DNA of 64,000 bases, from NCBI RefSeq assembly GCF_017357825.1, contig NZ_CP046072.1, positions 1,488,001 to 1,552,000 of the forward strand, given 5' to 3'. Below are positions 1 through 9,100 of the stretch, piece after piece. The notes beneath the pieces were generated by a model that was given only the letters and a program-made list of their open reading frames with translations, did no database searches and was not told the origin of the DNA. Made by a program: the position numbers and the translations under genes. Within the stretch, counting starts at the first letter, position 1, and each line of letters starts with the position of its first letter. The stretch is from Sulfurimonas aquatica (GTDB lineage: Bacteria > Campylobacterota > Campylobacteria > Campylobacterales > Sulfurimonadaceae).

Positions 1-100
1 TCCACAAAGTGTTCAAAAAGTAAAAATTCATAGTACCAAAATGTTTGAAACAAAAAGCACATTTTTTTATTTATTGGGGTAATTCTACTATACGAAAGTC

Positions 101-505
101 TTAGCTTTCTAATACTTTCGCATCTTTTATGATTCCGACTATACAAAGTACCCAGCCTATTATCATGATAGAACCTCCAATAGGCGTGATGGCTCCTAAT
201 AATTTGATATCCGTAAGTGCAAGAGTGTAAAGTGAGCAAGAAAATATAAGTGTACCTGTAAGTACAAAATAAAATCCTTTTACTATTTTTGATGAAGCAG
301 GTACTAAGTGTGCCATTAACGCTATGCCAAATAGACCTAAAGAGTTATAGAACCAGTAGTCAACTCCCTTATTGTAGATAGTGTTTCCATACTCACTAAG
401 GTAAGGCTGTAAGCCATGAGCACCAAAGGCTCCTATACTTATGCCTAAAGCCATCATAAAAGATGCAATTATCAAAAAAGATTTTGTGTTTGCTGTAATG
501 TTCAA
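101..505 (-). CDS. DUF423 family small membrane protein
   Basis: Integral membrane protein of the DUF423 (YgdD-like) family; its biochemical role is unknown. The diagnostic 'GAFGAHGL' signature follows the first hydrophobic helix, and three further hydrophobic segments fill the rest, giving about four membrane spans. I place the start at a TTG (505), which has AAGGA seven bases upstream and gives 134 residues, close to the family's usual size. A GTG at 541 in the same frame would add 12 polar residues, but it has no spaced ribosome site and would overlap the preceding gene by 13 bases. It is probably co-transcribed with the 79-residue protein upstream. Family assignment is confident; function is not known. 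Confidence 0.85.
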   Translation of the reverse strand: MNITANTKSFLIIASFMMALGISIGAFGAHGLQPYLSEYGNTIYNKGVDYWFYNSLGLFGIALMAHLVPASSKIVKGFYFVLTGTLIFSCSLYTLALTDIKLLGAITPIGGSIMIIGWVLCIVGIIKDAKVLES

Positions 506-528
506 GTTAATATCCTTAATTATATTTT

Positions 529-768
529 TTAAAGTTGACACCCTGCGTTGTTTGTTCCAAAATAATAACCTTTCTCATTCATACAACTCATTGCGACTTC
601 ATACTTCAATGTATGATCTGTATTACTATTAAATTCAAAAGTTTCAACAAAGCCTTTTATTGAATAGCCATCTTGCAATTTTACACTATTAATATCAGTT
701 CCATGTTTTACTATAACCCACAGGGGTATGCCCGATTGTGCCAAAACATCATATTTATCTACTTTCAT
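529..768 (-). CDS. Hypothetical 79-residue protein
   Basis: Small soluble protein with no signal peptide or membrane span; I do not recognise the family. It is mostly beta-prone, with two cysteines near the C-terminus ('SCMNEKG' and a terminal 'NAGCQL'). The ATG is preceded by AAGGTG at good spacing, which supports it as a real gene. It lies directly upstream of the DUF423 gene in the same orientation, and a perfect 13-bp inverted repeat (790-823) sits about 20 bases before its start, so expression may be controlled there. No function is proposed. Confidence 0.6.
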   Translation of the reverse strand: MKVDKYDVLAQSGIPLWVIVKHGTDINSVKLQDGYSIKGFVETFEFNSNTDHTLKYEVAMSCMNEKGYYFGTNNAGCQL

Positions 769-789
769 TTTTCACCTTTTTTATTTATA

Positions 790-823
790 ATAATCACTTA
801 GGGGTCTAATCCTAAGTGATTAT
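790..823. repeat. Perfect 13-bp inverted repeat (hairpin)
   Basis: Arms 790-802 and 811-823 are exact reverse complements (ATAATCACTTAGG) around an 8-base loop. Neither side has a clear T-tract, so a simple Rho-independent terminator is not obvious. On the minus strand the hairpin ends about 10 bases before the AAGGTG site of the 529-768 gene. It could therefore be a leader hairpin, an operator or a weak terminator. Confidence 0.6.
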
Positions 824-1090
824 TATATCTTTGTTTCTATCATCTTTTCTTTCATACTCAAAAAAATGTTCTTTTAATTGTTTTGTCCTACTCTTTTGTC
901 TCTCAAACACGGAGTTAAAATAGGCACTATCTACTCCTGTTATTAAGAAGTTTCCAAAACCTACAACTTATTAAACTTTTTATAAAACTAAGCTATCATA
1001 TTCATCACATGACCCACTAAGTATATGTTAGGACATGTAGATGACTTTTAAAATATTTTAAACTTTATGTTTTGCTTAAAAAATGAGAAG

Positions 1091-1099
1091 TGATATAAT
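1091..1099 (+). promoter_or_regulatory. Extended -10 promoter element (TGaTATAAT)
   Basis: Consensus extended -10, with no clear -35. Transcription would begin near 1106, leaving at most about 9 bases before the ATG at 1115. The AGGA at 1101-1104 would then lie at or before the start point, so this transcript would be nearly leaderless. Confidence 0.5.
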
Positions 1100-1114
1100 C
1101 AGGACTTGAATACT

Positions 1115-2881
1115 ATGCTTAAGAAATACTTTAACAATAAGAGTATATTAACACTTAACTATCATGATGCCCTAGAAGAAATTGCATATAGAGGGTATAT
1201 AAACAATTTTAAATTTCAACAGATGCGATATACAGCATTAATGACAGCTTTTTTTTATGCAACCTTTGTCGTGTTTGACCCTTACCTAACTGATAATGTG
1301 GATTTTTCATTTACAGCACGGATATACAACTTCTCCATGGTCATAATATTTCTTTTAGCTTTTGGAGCTTCTTGGATCAAGAGGTATGACAAAGTGTTCT
1401 ATACCTTATTGCTCTATGCACCGATTCACGCTGCTGCTGGAGATCTTTATTTAATATATCATGGTTATGATATATATATGGCCGCATACTATTTTTTTAT
1501 GATATGGGCCTTTGTGGTTGCCGGTATCTATTTTTTTCAAGCACTGCTGATCAATCTCTTGCTAGTCCTTTTTTCTTTTTTCTTTTTTGCATTGATTCCG
1601 ATACCTATAATTAGTTTACCTGAAATTATTGTGCATCAACTTTTGGTCTTATGCGCTATCTTGATGAGTGGCTTTGCAGCCTATTTGATTGAGTTTAACA
1701 GTCGCCAAAGTTATGAGATGAGACAAGAACTACTTGAAGCAAATATACTAGCGCAAAGTTCTCTTAAAGCAAAATCTGAGTTTTTAGCCAATATGAGTCA
1801 TGAGATACGTACTCCTATGAATGTTATTCTTGGCTTTGTTGAACAGCTTTCAAAAGAGAAAAAAGATTCTAAACATGTTGAATTATTTAATATCATTAAA
1901 AAATCAGGTGCTACCTTATTAAGTATAATAAATGATATTTTGGATTTTTCTAAAATAGAAAGTGGAAAGTTAGAATTTGATAAACAGCCGTGTTCACCTA
2001 AGGTTTTTATCAATGAAACCTCAATGCTTATGAGTGATACTTTATTAGAAAAAGATATTACATTAGAGGTTGAAATAAAAAATCCTCTTCCTAAATGCAT
2101 AGAAATTGATGAAGTGCGAACTAAACAAGTCTTAATTAATTTATTGGGTAATGCCAAAAAGTTTACAGACAATGGTGGAAGAGTGATAATTACTGTTGTA
2201 TATAATAACGAAACGCTAATAATCGGCGTTAAAGATACTGGAATAGGTATAGCAGAAGATCGTTTAGATGCCATTTTTAAACCCTTTGAGCAAGAAGATA
2301 GCTCTGTAACTCGTCGGTTTGAGGGTACAGGATTGGGCCTTGCCATTAGTGCTAAACTGGTTAACATGATGGGTGGAAGCATTAAAGTAGATAGTCGAGT
2401 GGGCATTGGAAGTCATTTTACATTTAGTATTAAGGCTCCGGTATGTGAATCAACTGCGAAGGTGCTACAAGAGAGTTCTTATGAAGTTAATATACCTAAA
2501 ACTTATTCTAATTGTCATGTATTAATCGTTGAAGACAATAAAACAAATCAGATGCTACTAAGTATGATTTTAGATCAATACAATGTAAGTTATGACATAG
2601 CCAATAATGGCCAAGAAGCGATAGAACAATTTCAAAAAAACAGTTATCAGATGATTTTTATGGATGAAAATATGCCAGTTATGAGTGGGATTGAAGCAAC
2701 AAAGGAGATACGAGAATTAGAGAAAATTTCGAAAACTAAGATTCCTGTCATTGCACTAACAGCTAATGCATTAGTCTCAGATAAACAACGCTTTCTCAAT
2801 GCTGGACTCACAGATTACATCAGCAAACCATATGAAGAGAAGCATATAGCAGAAGCTTTAAATAAATATGCTCAAAGCTAA
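1115..2881 (+). CDS. Hybrid sensor histidine kinase with N-terminal membrane sensor
   Basis: Inner-membrane hybrid kinase of 588 residues. Residues 40-200 contain about six hydrophobic helices with no large periplasmic loop, a MASE-like sensor that I cannot name. HisKA follows with 'NMSHEIRTPMN' (phospho-His about H229), then HATPase_c with 'DTGIGI' and 'GTGLGL', then a C-terminal REC domain with phospho-acceptor about D517 in 'MDENMPVMSG'. There is no Hpt domain, so phosphate must pass to a separate protein or the receiver is itself the output. A TTG nine bases upstream (1106) is possible, but the ATG has AGGA at normal spacing. It is closely similar in kinase and receiver to the kinases at 6110 and 9452. 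The signal is unknown. Confidence 0.92.
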   Translation: MLKKYFNNKSILTLNYHDALEEIAYRGYINNFKFQQMRYTALMTAFFYATFVVFDPYLTDNVDFSFTARIYNFSMVIIFLLAFGASWIKRYDKVFYTLLLYAPIHAAAGDLYLIYHGYDIYMAAYYFFMIWAFVVAGIYFFQALLINLLLVLFSFFFFALIPIPIISLPEIIVHQLLVLCAILMSGFAAYLIEFNSRQSYEMRQELLEANILAQSSLKAKSEFLANMSHEIRTPMNVILGFVEQLSKEKKDSKHVELFNIIKKSGATLLSIINDILDFSKIESGKLEFDKQPCSPKVFINETSMLMSDTLLEKDITLEVEIKNPLPKCIEIDEVRTKQVLINLLGNAKKFTDNGGRVIITVVYNNETLIIGVKDTGIGIAEDRLDAIFKPFEQEDSSVTRRFEGTGLGLAISAKLVNMMGGSIKVDSRVGIGSHFTFSIKAPVCESTAKVLQESSYEVNIPKTYSNCHVLIVEDNKTNQMLLSMILDQYNVSYDIANNGQEAIEQFQKNSYQMIFMDENMPVMSGIEATKEIRELEKISKTKIPVIALTANALVSDKQRFLNAGLTDYISKPYEEKHIAEALNKYAQS

Positions 2882-2906
2882 TCTATTGCTATAGATTTTT
2901 TATCTT
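2880..2906 (+). terminator. Rho-independent terminator after the hybrid kinase
   Basis: Arms AATCTAT (2880-2886) and ATAGATT (2891-2897) enclose a TGCT loop and are followed by a T-rich run. The stem is AT-only and weak, but its position between two convergent genes fits termination of the kinase transcript. Confidence 0.5.
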
Positions 2907-2935
2907 TTTACTTAAGATTTATTAAATGAAAAACA

Positions 2936-4051
2936 CTATTTTATAATATTTCCATTTAGGTAAATATTCGATACAATCTCTGTCTCATTTTTAAAGGCCT
3001 CTCCTGCAAAACACATTTGTAAAGATGTATTGAAAAAAGTTTTTAAATCTTCTTTTGAAGCCTTGCTATTAACCACAATTTTCGTAATAACTTTGTCGAC
3101 AAAACCAGTTGTTTTGAGTGAAGCTATCTCTTCTTGTCTATAATTAATCTGTTGTTCTACGCGATAATCATCAATATCAAATTTTTCAAACCTACGGTTT
3201 ATAAATCTGAAAAACTCCTGATTTATATCAAGTTGTGACATCAAACAAAGAGCCGTTCCTGCAGTTACATAATCTAGCGATGTAGGTGCTTTATCTAAAC
3301 CTTCATATCCATAACTGTCATCGGCATAAAGAGTCCATGCGGCATAATTATCCTGAATAGCTCTGACTTTTATTTTCTGAAGATAAGGTCTTTGTGTATC
3401 TCTAGCCGATTGAGCTATCGCAACTACAGCAAACTCAATTTTATTACTAAACAGTATCCTAGGAGTAATACCCACATCCTCACCAACTTCAAAAGTTGTT
3501 GGTTTTGGCACAGAGGTTTTAGATGTTATCGTCATATTGTTATCTACTGAAATAGGATTGGGCACACTACCACCACTTGAAGCTATTCCATCCCAGTGCT
3601 CTGCGTTTACTACCAACTCAGTTTCTATATCAGTCTTATTAGCCAAACCTTCTCCTACACTCCAAGCTTTTAAAGCAACTTGCTTTAGTTGAGATATTTT
3701 CCCAGGAGATTCTTTACTTTGAATTAAAATATTAGCTATTACTTTGTCAGTATATCCAGCCCATGTATTTGACATAAGATCATTAAATCTAAAGAGCACT
3801 TTGGCTTCTATTTTTATATTCTCAAGCTCTAAGTTCATTATTTTTGCACTATGTTGTACCTGCGTTAGCAGACTTGAGTCGATACCCGTTGTTAGATAAC
3901 TCAAAGGATTGGGTGATGACTGTTCATAATACATGCCACCTTCATCACAGAGTAGTTGCCATGTACTAAATCCATCATCTCCTACTGGCTTTACAAGCGC
4001 CTTTTTTAACATGAAAGAGTCTTTATTGAAGACTCTTTGTGTGACAACCAC
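2936..4051 (-). CDS. Tandem OsmC-like domain protein (detached from its lipoprotein leader)
   Basis: 371-residue ORF with two OsmC-like (OsmC/Ohr superfamily) repeats, roughly residues 25-150 and 225-350. Each has 'W.L..D(E/D)' followed by 'P.(S/L)(L/D)Y(L/V)T(A/T)G' and a long helix. The two redox cysteines of OsmC proteins appear only in repeat 2 (C269, C347); repeat 1 has Ser and no Cys at the matching places. OsmC proteins reduce organic peroxides in the cytoplasm, whereas this one seems to have had a lipoprotein leader. The GTG start has no good ribosome site. The same frame continues upstream past a TAA at 4091-4093 into a lipobox sequence, so the ORF is probably the 3' part of a broken gene. 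Internal ATG (residue 14) also lacks a ribosome site. Confidence 0.6.
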   Translation of the reverse strand: MVVTQRVFNKDSFMLKKALVKPVGDDGFSTWQLLCDEGGMYYEQSSPNPLSYLTTGIDSSLLTQVQHSAKIMNLELENIKIEAKVLFRFNDLMSNTWAGYTDKVIANILIQSKESPGKISQLKQVALKAWSVGEGLANKTDIETELVVNAEHWDGIASSGGSVPNPISVDNNMTITSKTSVPKPTTFEVGEDVGITPRILFSNKIEFAVVAIAQSARDTQRPYLQKIKVRAIQDNYAAWTLYADDSYGYEGLDKAPTSLDYVTAGTALCLMSQLDINQEFFRFINRRFEKFDIDDYRVEQQINYRQEEIASLKTTGFVDKVITKIVVNSKASKEDLKTFFNTSLQMCFAGEAFKNETEIVSNIYLNGNIIK

Positions 4052-4090
4052 GACATTCTCGCTGAATGATCCTTCTGCATAGCGTGCTTT

Positions 4091-4253
4091 TTAAGGTAAA
4101 AACGAACTTGGATTTGGATTTTTGTCAATTCTGCTTTGTACCTTATACTCAATCAAAGGCAATTTCTGCTCATTTGTATTTGTACTACATCCTGTCGCCA
4201 TAAAGCTTATTAGTGCAATCACAGCACCCTTATTAGCATTTATTTTTTTTCAT
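4091..4253 (-). pseudogene. Severed lipoprotein leader of the OsmC-like gene (frameshift plus nonsense)
   Basis: ATG at 4253 has AAGGAG just upstream but enters an A8 run and stops after six codons. Dropping one A (or adding two) restores a classic lipoprotein signal, 'ALISFMATGC', with Cys at the lipobox, then a short linker ending 'NPNPSSFLP'. The in-frame TAA at 4091-4093 follows. Immediately beyond it the frame reads 'KARYAEGSFSENVVVV' straight into the 371-residue OsmC-like ORF. A GAA-to-TAA change would explain the stop. So the original gene ran 4253 to 2936 and carries two lesions here. The A8 tract could also be a slippage (phase-variable) site, but the TAA would still block translation. 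Sequencing error at both sites is possible but less likely. Confidence 0.7.
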
Positions 4254-4273
4254 ACTTAACTCCTTGTTCATTT

Positions 4274-4609
4274 TCAACTCTCCATAGTACTTAATATTTT
4301 TTCTATCTGCTGTACTTTCTCTTTATCTATGGGTTTAGCCATTCCCACAGCATACAAAGTAATCATTAGAAATGTCATAACCATAGCAAAAAGCATCATT
4401 TTTCTTTTACTAAGATACTTTCTTATTGCACTAAAGTTATAGTAAAGATGATATGCTCCTGAAAGTGTGAGTAAAACACCAAATATTTTATGCACAGGAT
4501 GCATCTGCAGTTGAAACTCAAAGCTACCTAAGACTATCATCAATATACCCGAGCTACTTAATGCTACTAGAGAAACGAGTAGTGTTAATGAAACAAATTG
4601 TCTAAACAT
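4274..4609 (-). CDS. DUF4405-like small membrane protein
   Basis: 111-residue inner-membrane protein with three hydrophobic helices. The middle section 'MHPVHKIFGVLLTLSGAYHL' has the spaced histidines typical of DUF4405-type b-cytochrome-like membrane proteins, so haem binding is possible but not shown. It stops 20 bases before the start of the broken OsmC lipoprotein gene, so the two were probably one operon. A membrane redox protein with an exported OsmC-like partner is an inference from this pairing. Confidence 0.6.
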   Translation of the reverse strand: MFRQFVSLTLLVSLVALSSSGILMIVLGSFEFQLQMHPVHKIFGVLLTLSGAYHLYYNFSAIRKYLSKRKMMLFAMVMTFLMITLYAVGMAKPIDKEKVQQIEKILSTMES

Positions 4610-4862
4610 TTTAAAGTCCTTCTTTTTTTATCTTATCTTATAAAAAGATAACTAGTCTAAAAACTAGGTAGAAAAGATAGTATTTATGGTAAATAATGGA
4701 AATCTATTGATATTTGATTGAATATTTAAACTCTAAAGGAGTCATCTGTTCAGGGCATTAAAAAGCCCTCTATCATAAAATGTCACAAAAATATCCCCTA
4801 AAATTTTGAAATTTAAAGTGATTAATTAATTTATATTTTTGCGTATTTTACAGAAGTTAATT

Positions 4863-5465
4863 CTATTTTATCTCATCCGCAGGATCAACATAGTTAATAG
4901 TTGGCAAAAAGTATGCTGTTACTAAAAGTACAGTGCTTAATACAAGTACTATTATAAGGTCGTAGCCTCCAAATAGGTCACTTAGTCTTATCTTTCCTAA
5001 ATCTGGGCCTATTAGCTTCTCTATAAATGGGTAAGCTATAGTAAAAACTGCCCCGCCTACCATACCACCAAGAACACCTACTAAAGCATCTACTCTGCCT
5101 TCTGATACAGAGACAAAAAATGCAGATGGACATTTTCCAAGTATAACTAATCCTATGCCAAACAAAACACCACCGACAATTAGACCACCTAAAATAGTAG
5201 GCTTAACACTGTAACTTGCATAACCAGCATCAACTAAGAAGTAAAACCCAAGACTAGATAGTGCAACCGTTGTCATTGCCATTCTAGGTACTAGTGTGTC
5301 TTCAAAAATCATAAAACCAGCCATCTTTTCAAACTTATCTAAACGCGAATAGAGAATAATAGCTCCAAAACAAAAGCCTATGAAAAGCACAAGCCATACT
5401 GAACCATTGTTAGCATTTGAAACTGTTGTAAACATTTTTATAATACTTTCCATTATACTTTGCAC
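4863..5465 (-). CDS. YeeE/YedE family sulfur transporter, second half-protein
   Basis: 200-residue multi-spanning membrane protein of the YeeE/YedE (DUF395) family. Characterised members such as TsuA import thiosulfate. The conserved cysteine motif is present as 'GLVILGKCPSAFF' (C112), inside one of about five hydrophobic helices. Its start overlaps the stop of the companion gene by 13 bases, so they are translationally coupled. Together the two form the equivalent of one full-length transporter. In a sulfur-oxidising Campylobacterota this would supply sulfur compounds to the cytoplasm. The exact substrate cannot be read from sequence. Confidence 0.82.
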   Translation of the reverse strand: MQSIMESIIKMFTTVSNANNGSVWLVLFIGFCFGAIILYSRLDKFEKMAGFMIFEDTLVPRMAMTTVALSSLGFYFLVDAGYASYSVKPTILGGLIVGGVLFGIGLVILGKCPSAFFVSVSEGRVDALVGVLGGMVGGAVFTIAYPFIEKLIGPDLGKIRLSDLFGGYDLIIVLVLSTVLLVTAYFLPTINYVDPADEIK

Positions 5466-5965
5466 CCTTTTTTCTTGTAGAAGAACCTACCAGTTATTAC
5501 CCCTGTTCCTAATGCAACTACGGCAAATATAATGCCACTTACCGCAACCTGAGAACCACCGGACAAGATATGTCCTGCATTACAGCCACCAGCCAAACGT
5601 GCACCAAAAACAAGTAAAAAACCTGCTATAAAACTCCAAATCATACGAGATTTTATAGATTTGTTTTTTCTCTCTTTCCAGAGTGTAGGTATGTAGCTTA
5701 TGTGAAATGATTTTGTTACAAAAAGAGACATAAAAAGCCCACCAAAGAAAACACCAATAAGCATCACACCTTCCCAAGCACCACTATTCTCGACCATTGC
5801 AGCATATTTATACTCCTCTGGTGAAAGCCCAAAGAGCATATTTGATAAGTAGCTCATTCCTGTAGATGCACCTATGGGACGGTCTGCTCCCCAAACTGAA
5901 AACGAAAGGTAAAAGAGTAAACTCATTCCTATTCCACCAACCCACCACGGTATACTTTTTGGCAT
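5453..5965 (-). CDS. YeeE/YedE family sulfur transporter, first half-protein
   Basis: 170-residue membrane protein with about four hydrophobic helices and the family signature 'GARLAGGCNAGHILSGGSQ' (C128). The cysteine is the kind used for thiosulfate relay in TsuA-type channels. The start has a strong AAAGGAG at good spacing. It is the first gene of a two-gene operon with the 4863-5465 partner. An imperfect dyad (5984-6006) lies 19 bases upstream of its ATG and could be an operator. Confidence 0.82.
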   Translation of the reverse strand: MPKSIPWWVGGIGMSLLFYLSFSVWGADRPIGASTGMSYLSNMLFGLSPEEYKYAAMVENSGAWEGVMLIGVFFGGLFMSLFVTKSFHISYIPTLWKERKNKSIKSRMIWSFIAGFLLVFGARLAGGCNAGHILSGGSQVAVSGIIFAVVALGTGVITGRFFYKKKGCKV

Positions 5966-5983
5966 AAAAACTCCTTTGCTAAA

Positions 5984-6006
5984 AACGTTAAGTACGACTT
6001 GTCGTT
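5984..6006. promoter_or_regulatory. Imperfect 10-bp dyad upstream of the YeeE/YedE operon
   Basis: AACGTTAAGT and ACTTGTCGTT flank a 3-base centre and match at 8 of 10 positions; within it ACGACttGTCGT is perfect. Its position just upstream of the operon start suits a repressor or activator site. No regulator gene is adjacent. Confidence 0.35.
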
Positions 6007-6109
6007 TTGAAAGTATAGAGGCTAAAGCTTATGTAGAGATTAACAAAAAAATGAATAGACTCGAATTTTATTCCTATAGCCCTTTAAATATGAACTTTTG
6101 AAAATTCGC

Positions 6110-9100
6110 CTAAGACAAATACTGTGTCAATATTTTTACGATATCATCTTCACTGTAAGGTTTAGAGATATAGCCATTCATACCTGCGTTTAAAAACTTC
6201 TCTTTATCTCCCATCAATGCATTTGCCGTTACAGCTATTATAGGGGTGCTTACATAATGCTCGAGTTTTCTAATAAGTTTCGTTGCTCCAATGCCATTTA
6301 AAACTGGCATATTTTCATCCATTAAAACCATATCGTATTTTTGACTCTTGCACTTAAGTACAGCTTCTTCTCCATCATTAGCAATATCATAAGAAATATC
6401 AAAATCGTCAAGTATCATTCCCATTAGCAGTTGATTTGTTTTATTATCTTCAACAACTAAAACATGCCCTTTAAAAGAGATATCTTCACCTATATCTTTT
6501 GTTGAATGATCTTCAATTTCACCAGAAGAAATTTCAATAGGAATTTCAAAATAAAACTTACTGCCATTATTTTGTTCACTTTCTAGCTTAAGTTCTCCAC
6601 CCATAAGTTCTATTAGTCTAGAGGATATTGTCAAGCCTAAACCAGTACCACCAAATTTTCTAGTAGTAGAGACGTCTTCTTGAGAAAAGGCATCAAATAC
6701 TTTTATTTGATTCTCTTTTGCTATACCAATACCAGTATCGAGAACAGATACATATAAAAGTCTATCTTTCTCATTAAAGGAAACTTCCAAGATCACGTTT
6801 CCTCCAGAACTTGTAAACTTAATAGCATTGCTAATTAAGTTAAAAAGAATTTGTTTGAGTCTATTTTTATCCCCTAAAATATACTCAGGTAAGTTTTTGC
6901 TAATGTTGTTTAATAAATTTATATTTTTCTCACTTGCTAACTCTTTAAAAATACTTGGTAAATCATTAAAAAAACTATAAAGCGATATAGGGGCTTTTTC
7001 AATTTCCATCTTTCCAGACTCTATCTTAGAAAAATCTAAAATGTCATTAATGAGATTAAGCAGGGTCTCTCCAGAATTTTGAACAATTTGAAACTGTTCT
7101 ATTCTCTGAGTATCTTTTTCTTCTTTTTGCAACCTTTGAATAAAACCTAACAGACCAGTCATTGGCGTTCTAATTTCATGTGACATATTTGCTAAGAATC
7201 TAGATTTTGCCTCACTAGCCGACTCTGCTTCATCTTTTGCACGAGACAATTCTAAAGCTTTTTGCATCTCCACAGTTATATCTCTTACAGAGGCATAAAC
7301 ATACTCGTTACCCTCCATTTTTATCTTTACAACAACAATAGAAGCATCGTAGATAGAGCCATCTTTTCTTTTATGTTTAGTTTGGAACTTAAATGGTTTA
7401 TAGGGTGTATTTTTCACATGTTCGAGTGATTCTTCTTTTGAATGAAGCACATCCCAATCATATATATGAAGCTCTTTCATCTCTTCAATGGAGTATCCTA
7501 ACAGCTCAGAGGCAATATTACTGCACTCTATTATCTTACCGTTCATATCCAATATAAAAATGCCATCAGATGCATACTTCATTAAAGCTTTATAGCGTTG
7601 CTTCTCCTCACGAAGCGAAGTTTGATACTCTTTTAATTTAGTGATATCTGAAAAGATACCTAACACTCCATAAACTATTCCGTCTTCACTCCTTAGTGGA
7701 ACTTTTGAAATGGAAACCCATCGTTTTTCACCATTTTTTAAAAGAATTGGCTTTTCTACTTCTATCGCAGAGACACCTGTTTTTAACATACGGATGTCGT
7801 TTTCCCTATATTTATCAGCTGAAGCACTCCATGGCATCTCATAATCACTTTTACCGACGATATCATTTTCATCTTCTAAATTTGCATAATTAGCAAAGAG
7901 TTTATTGCATCCTAAATAGTTTAAGTTTTTATCTTTCCAAAAAATTCTAACTGGAGCCGTGTTTATAATGTTTTGTATCGTAGCTGTTTGTTTGGCGACC
8001 TCTCTCTCAAGGTTTTCGTTGAGCCCGTTAAGTTCTTTTATACCTTTTAAAAGCTCTTTAGTCATAATCTCAAGGGCTTTTTGTAAGTCATCGTACTCCT
8101 GAATTGGAGATGAAAAAAACTCAACATTTTCACTTTCAAAAATACTTTTAGAAATTTTTTGACTCTTATGCGCGATTTCATGAATAGAACGAGACATCCA
8201 TCTACTAACAAAAAATGAAAATATAATTCCAAAGAACATCATGATGTTCAATGAGATAAAAGGCTTCAATCTACCAGACTCAAGATCTTTTACCAACTCT
8301 TTAGAAGGGTATTCAAGCGTAAGAACATACTCTTTGTCATCAAGTATTGATACGGTAGAAATATAATAAATTCCACTTTTCCAAAGCTTCATTATCTGCA
8401 GGTCGCTATCTGGCAACCAAATATAAAGTCCCTCCACATCTGTCGACAAACTTTTTCCTGTTTTTACATCGCTTGCCATATTGCCATTCATATAGACTAT
8501 ATTTTCATCTTTTCTTTCTAGTTTAAAGTTTCTTTTCTTAAAATGAAAATAATCAAATTCAGGTTTTTTTTGAAGATTAGAATATTGTTCTAAATATTTA
8601 AAATACTCCATTGCTTCATTGTGTAGTAGTTTATATAATGCTTCTTCTTTTTCAGATTTCTGGCTGTACCCTTCATATATTATAGGCGCACCTGCAGTAA
8701 CTGTTATAACTGAGAAAAACACATAAAAAAGTATATTTTTTATACTGACTTTTTTCTCTATTCTATTAATCAATAGTTTAGAATTTAGTTGGAGCAATAA
8801 GATTGTTATACCGGCTATTAAAGTATTAAAAACCCCATTGAGAGTTTGCTTTAATGCTATGAAACTAGCTGTGTCAAAATTCATACCTAATTGTTGAGTA
8901 TAAAAAAACAGTACTAAAGGAGCACCAATGAAGAGCCAATACGCAAAATCAATTAAAACTAGGTTACTTGATACTTTTCGATACAAATAACCTACAAAAA
9001 TAGCTTCAGCCGTAAAGACTATAAGGGCATATGAGTGCCCCCACAAAAAGGTAGTATACAGCCCACCGATAATTGCTACTATCACACCAGGAACAAAACC

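Larger units (their letters stand above)
769..1114. other. 346-base divergent intergenic region
   Basis: AT-rich stretch between the leftward 79-residue gene and the rightward hybrid kinase. It holds the 13-bp inverted repeat at 790-823 and a TGaTATAAT extended -10 element at 1091-1099. I see no ORF with a ribosome site and no RNA gene I can recognise. Confidence 0.6.

Noticed and set aside
1798-2406. 202-codon open frame antisense to the first hybrid kinase
   Set aside because: It has no ribosome site, and codon pattern and family evidence favour the kinase on the other strand.
4014-4038. 10-bp hairpin AAAGAGTCTT/AAGACTCTTT within the OsmC-like gene
   Set aside because: It lies inside the coding frame near its N-terminus; it could reflect codon coincidence and has no supporting gene boundary, so it was not listed as a terminator.
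4091-4093. Recoded stop (selenocysteine or pyrrolysine) in the OsmC-like gene
   Set aside because: The stop is TAA, which is not used for Sec (TGA) or pyrrolysine (TAG).
4752-4769. AGGGC/GCCCT hairpin between the YeeE/YedE operon and the DUF4405 gene
   Set aside because: Only five paired bases and no T-tract on either strand.
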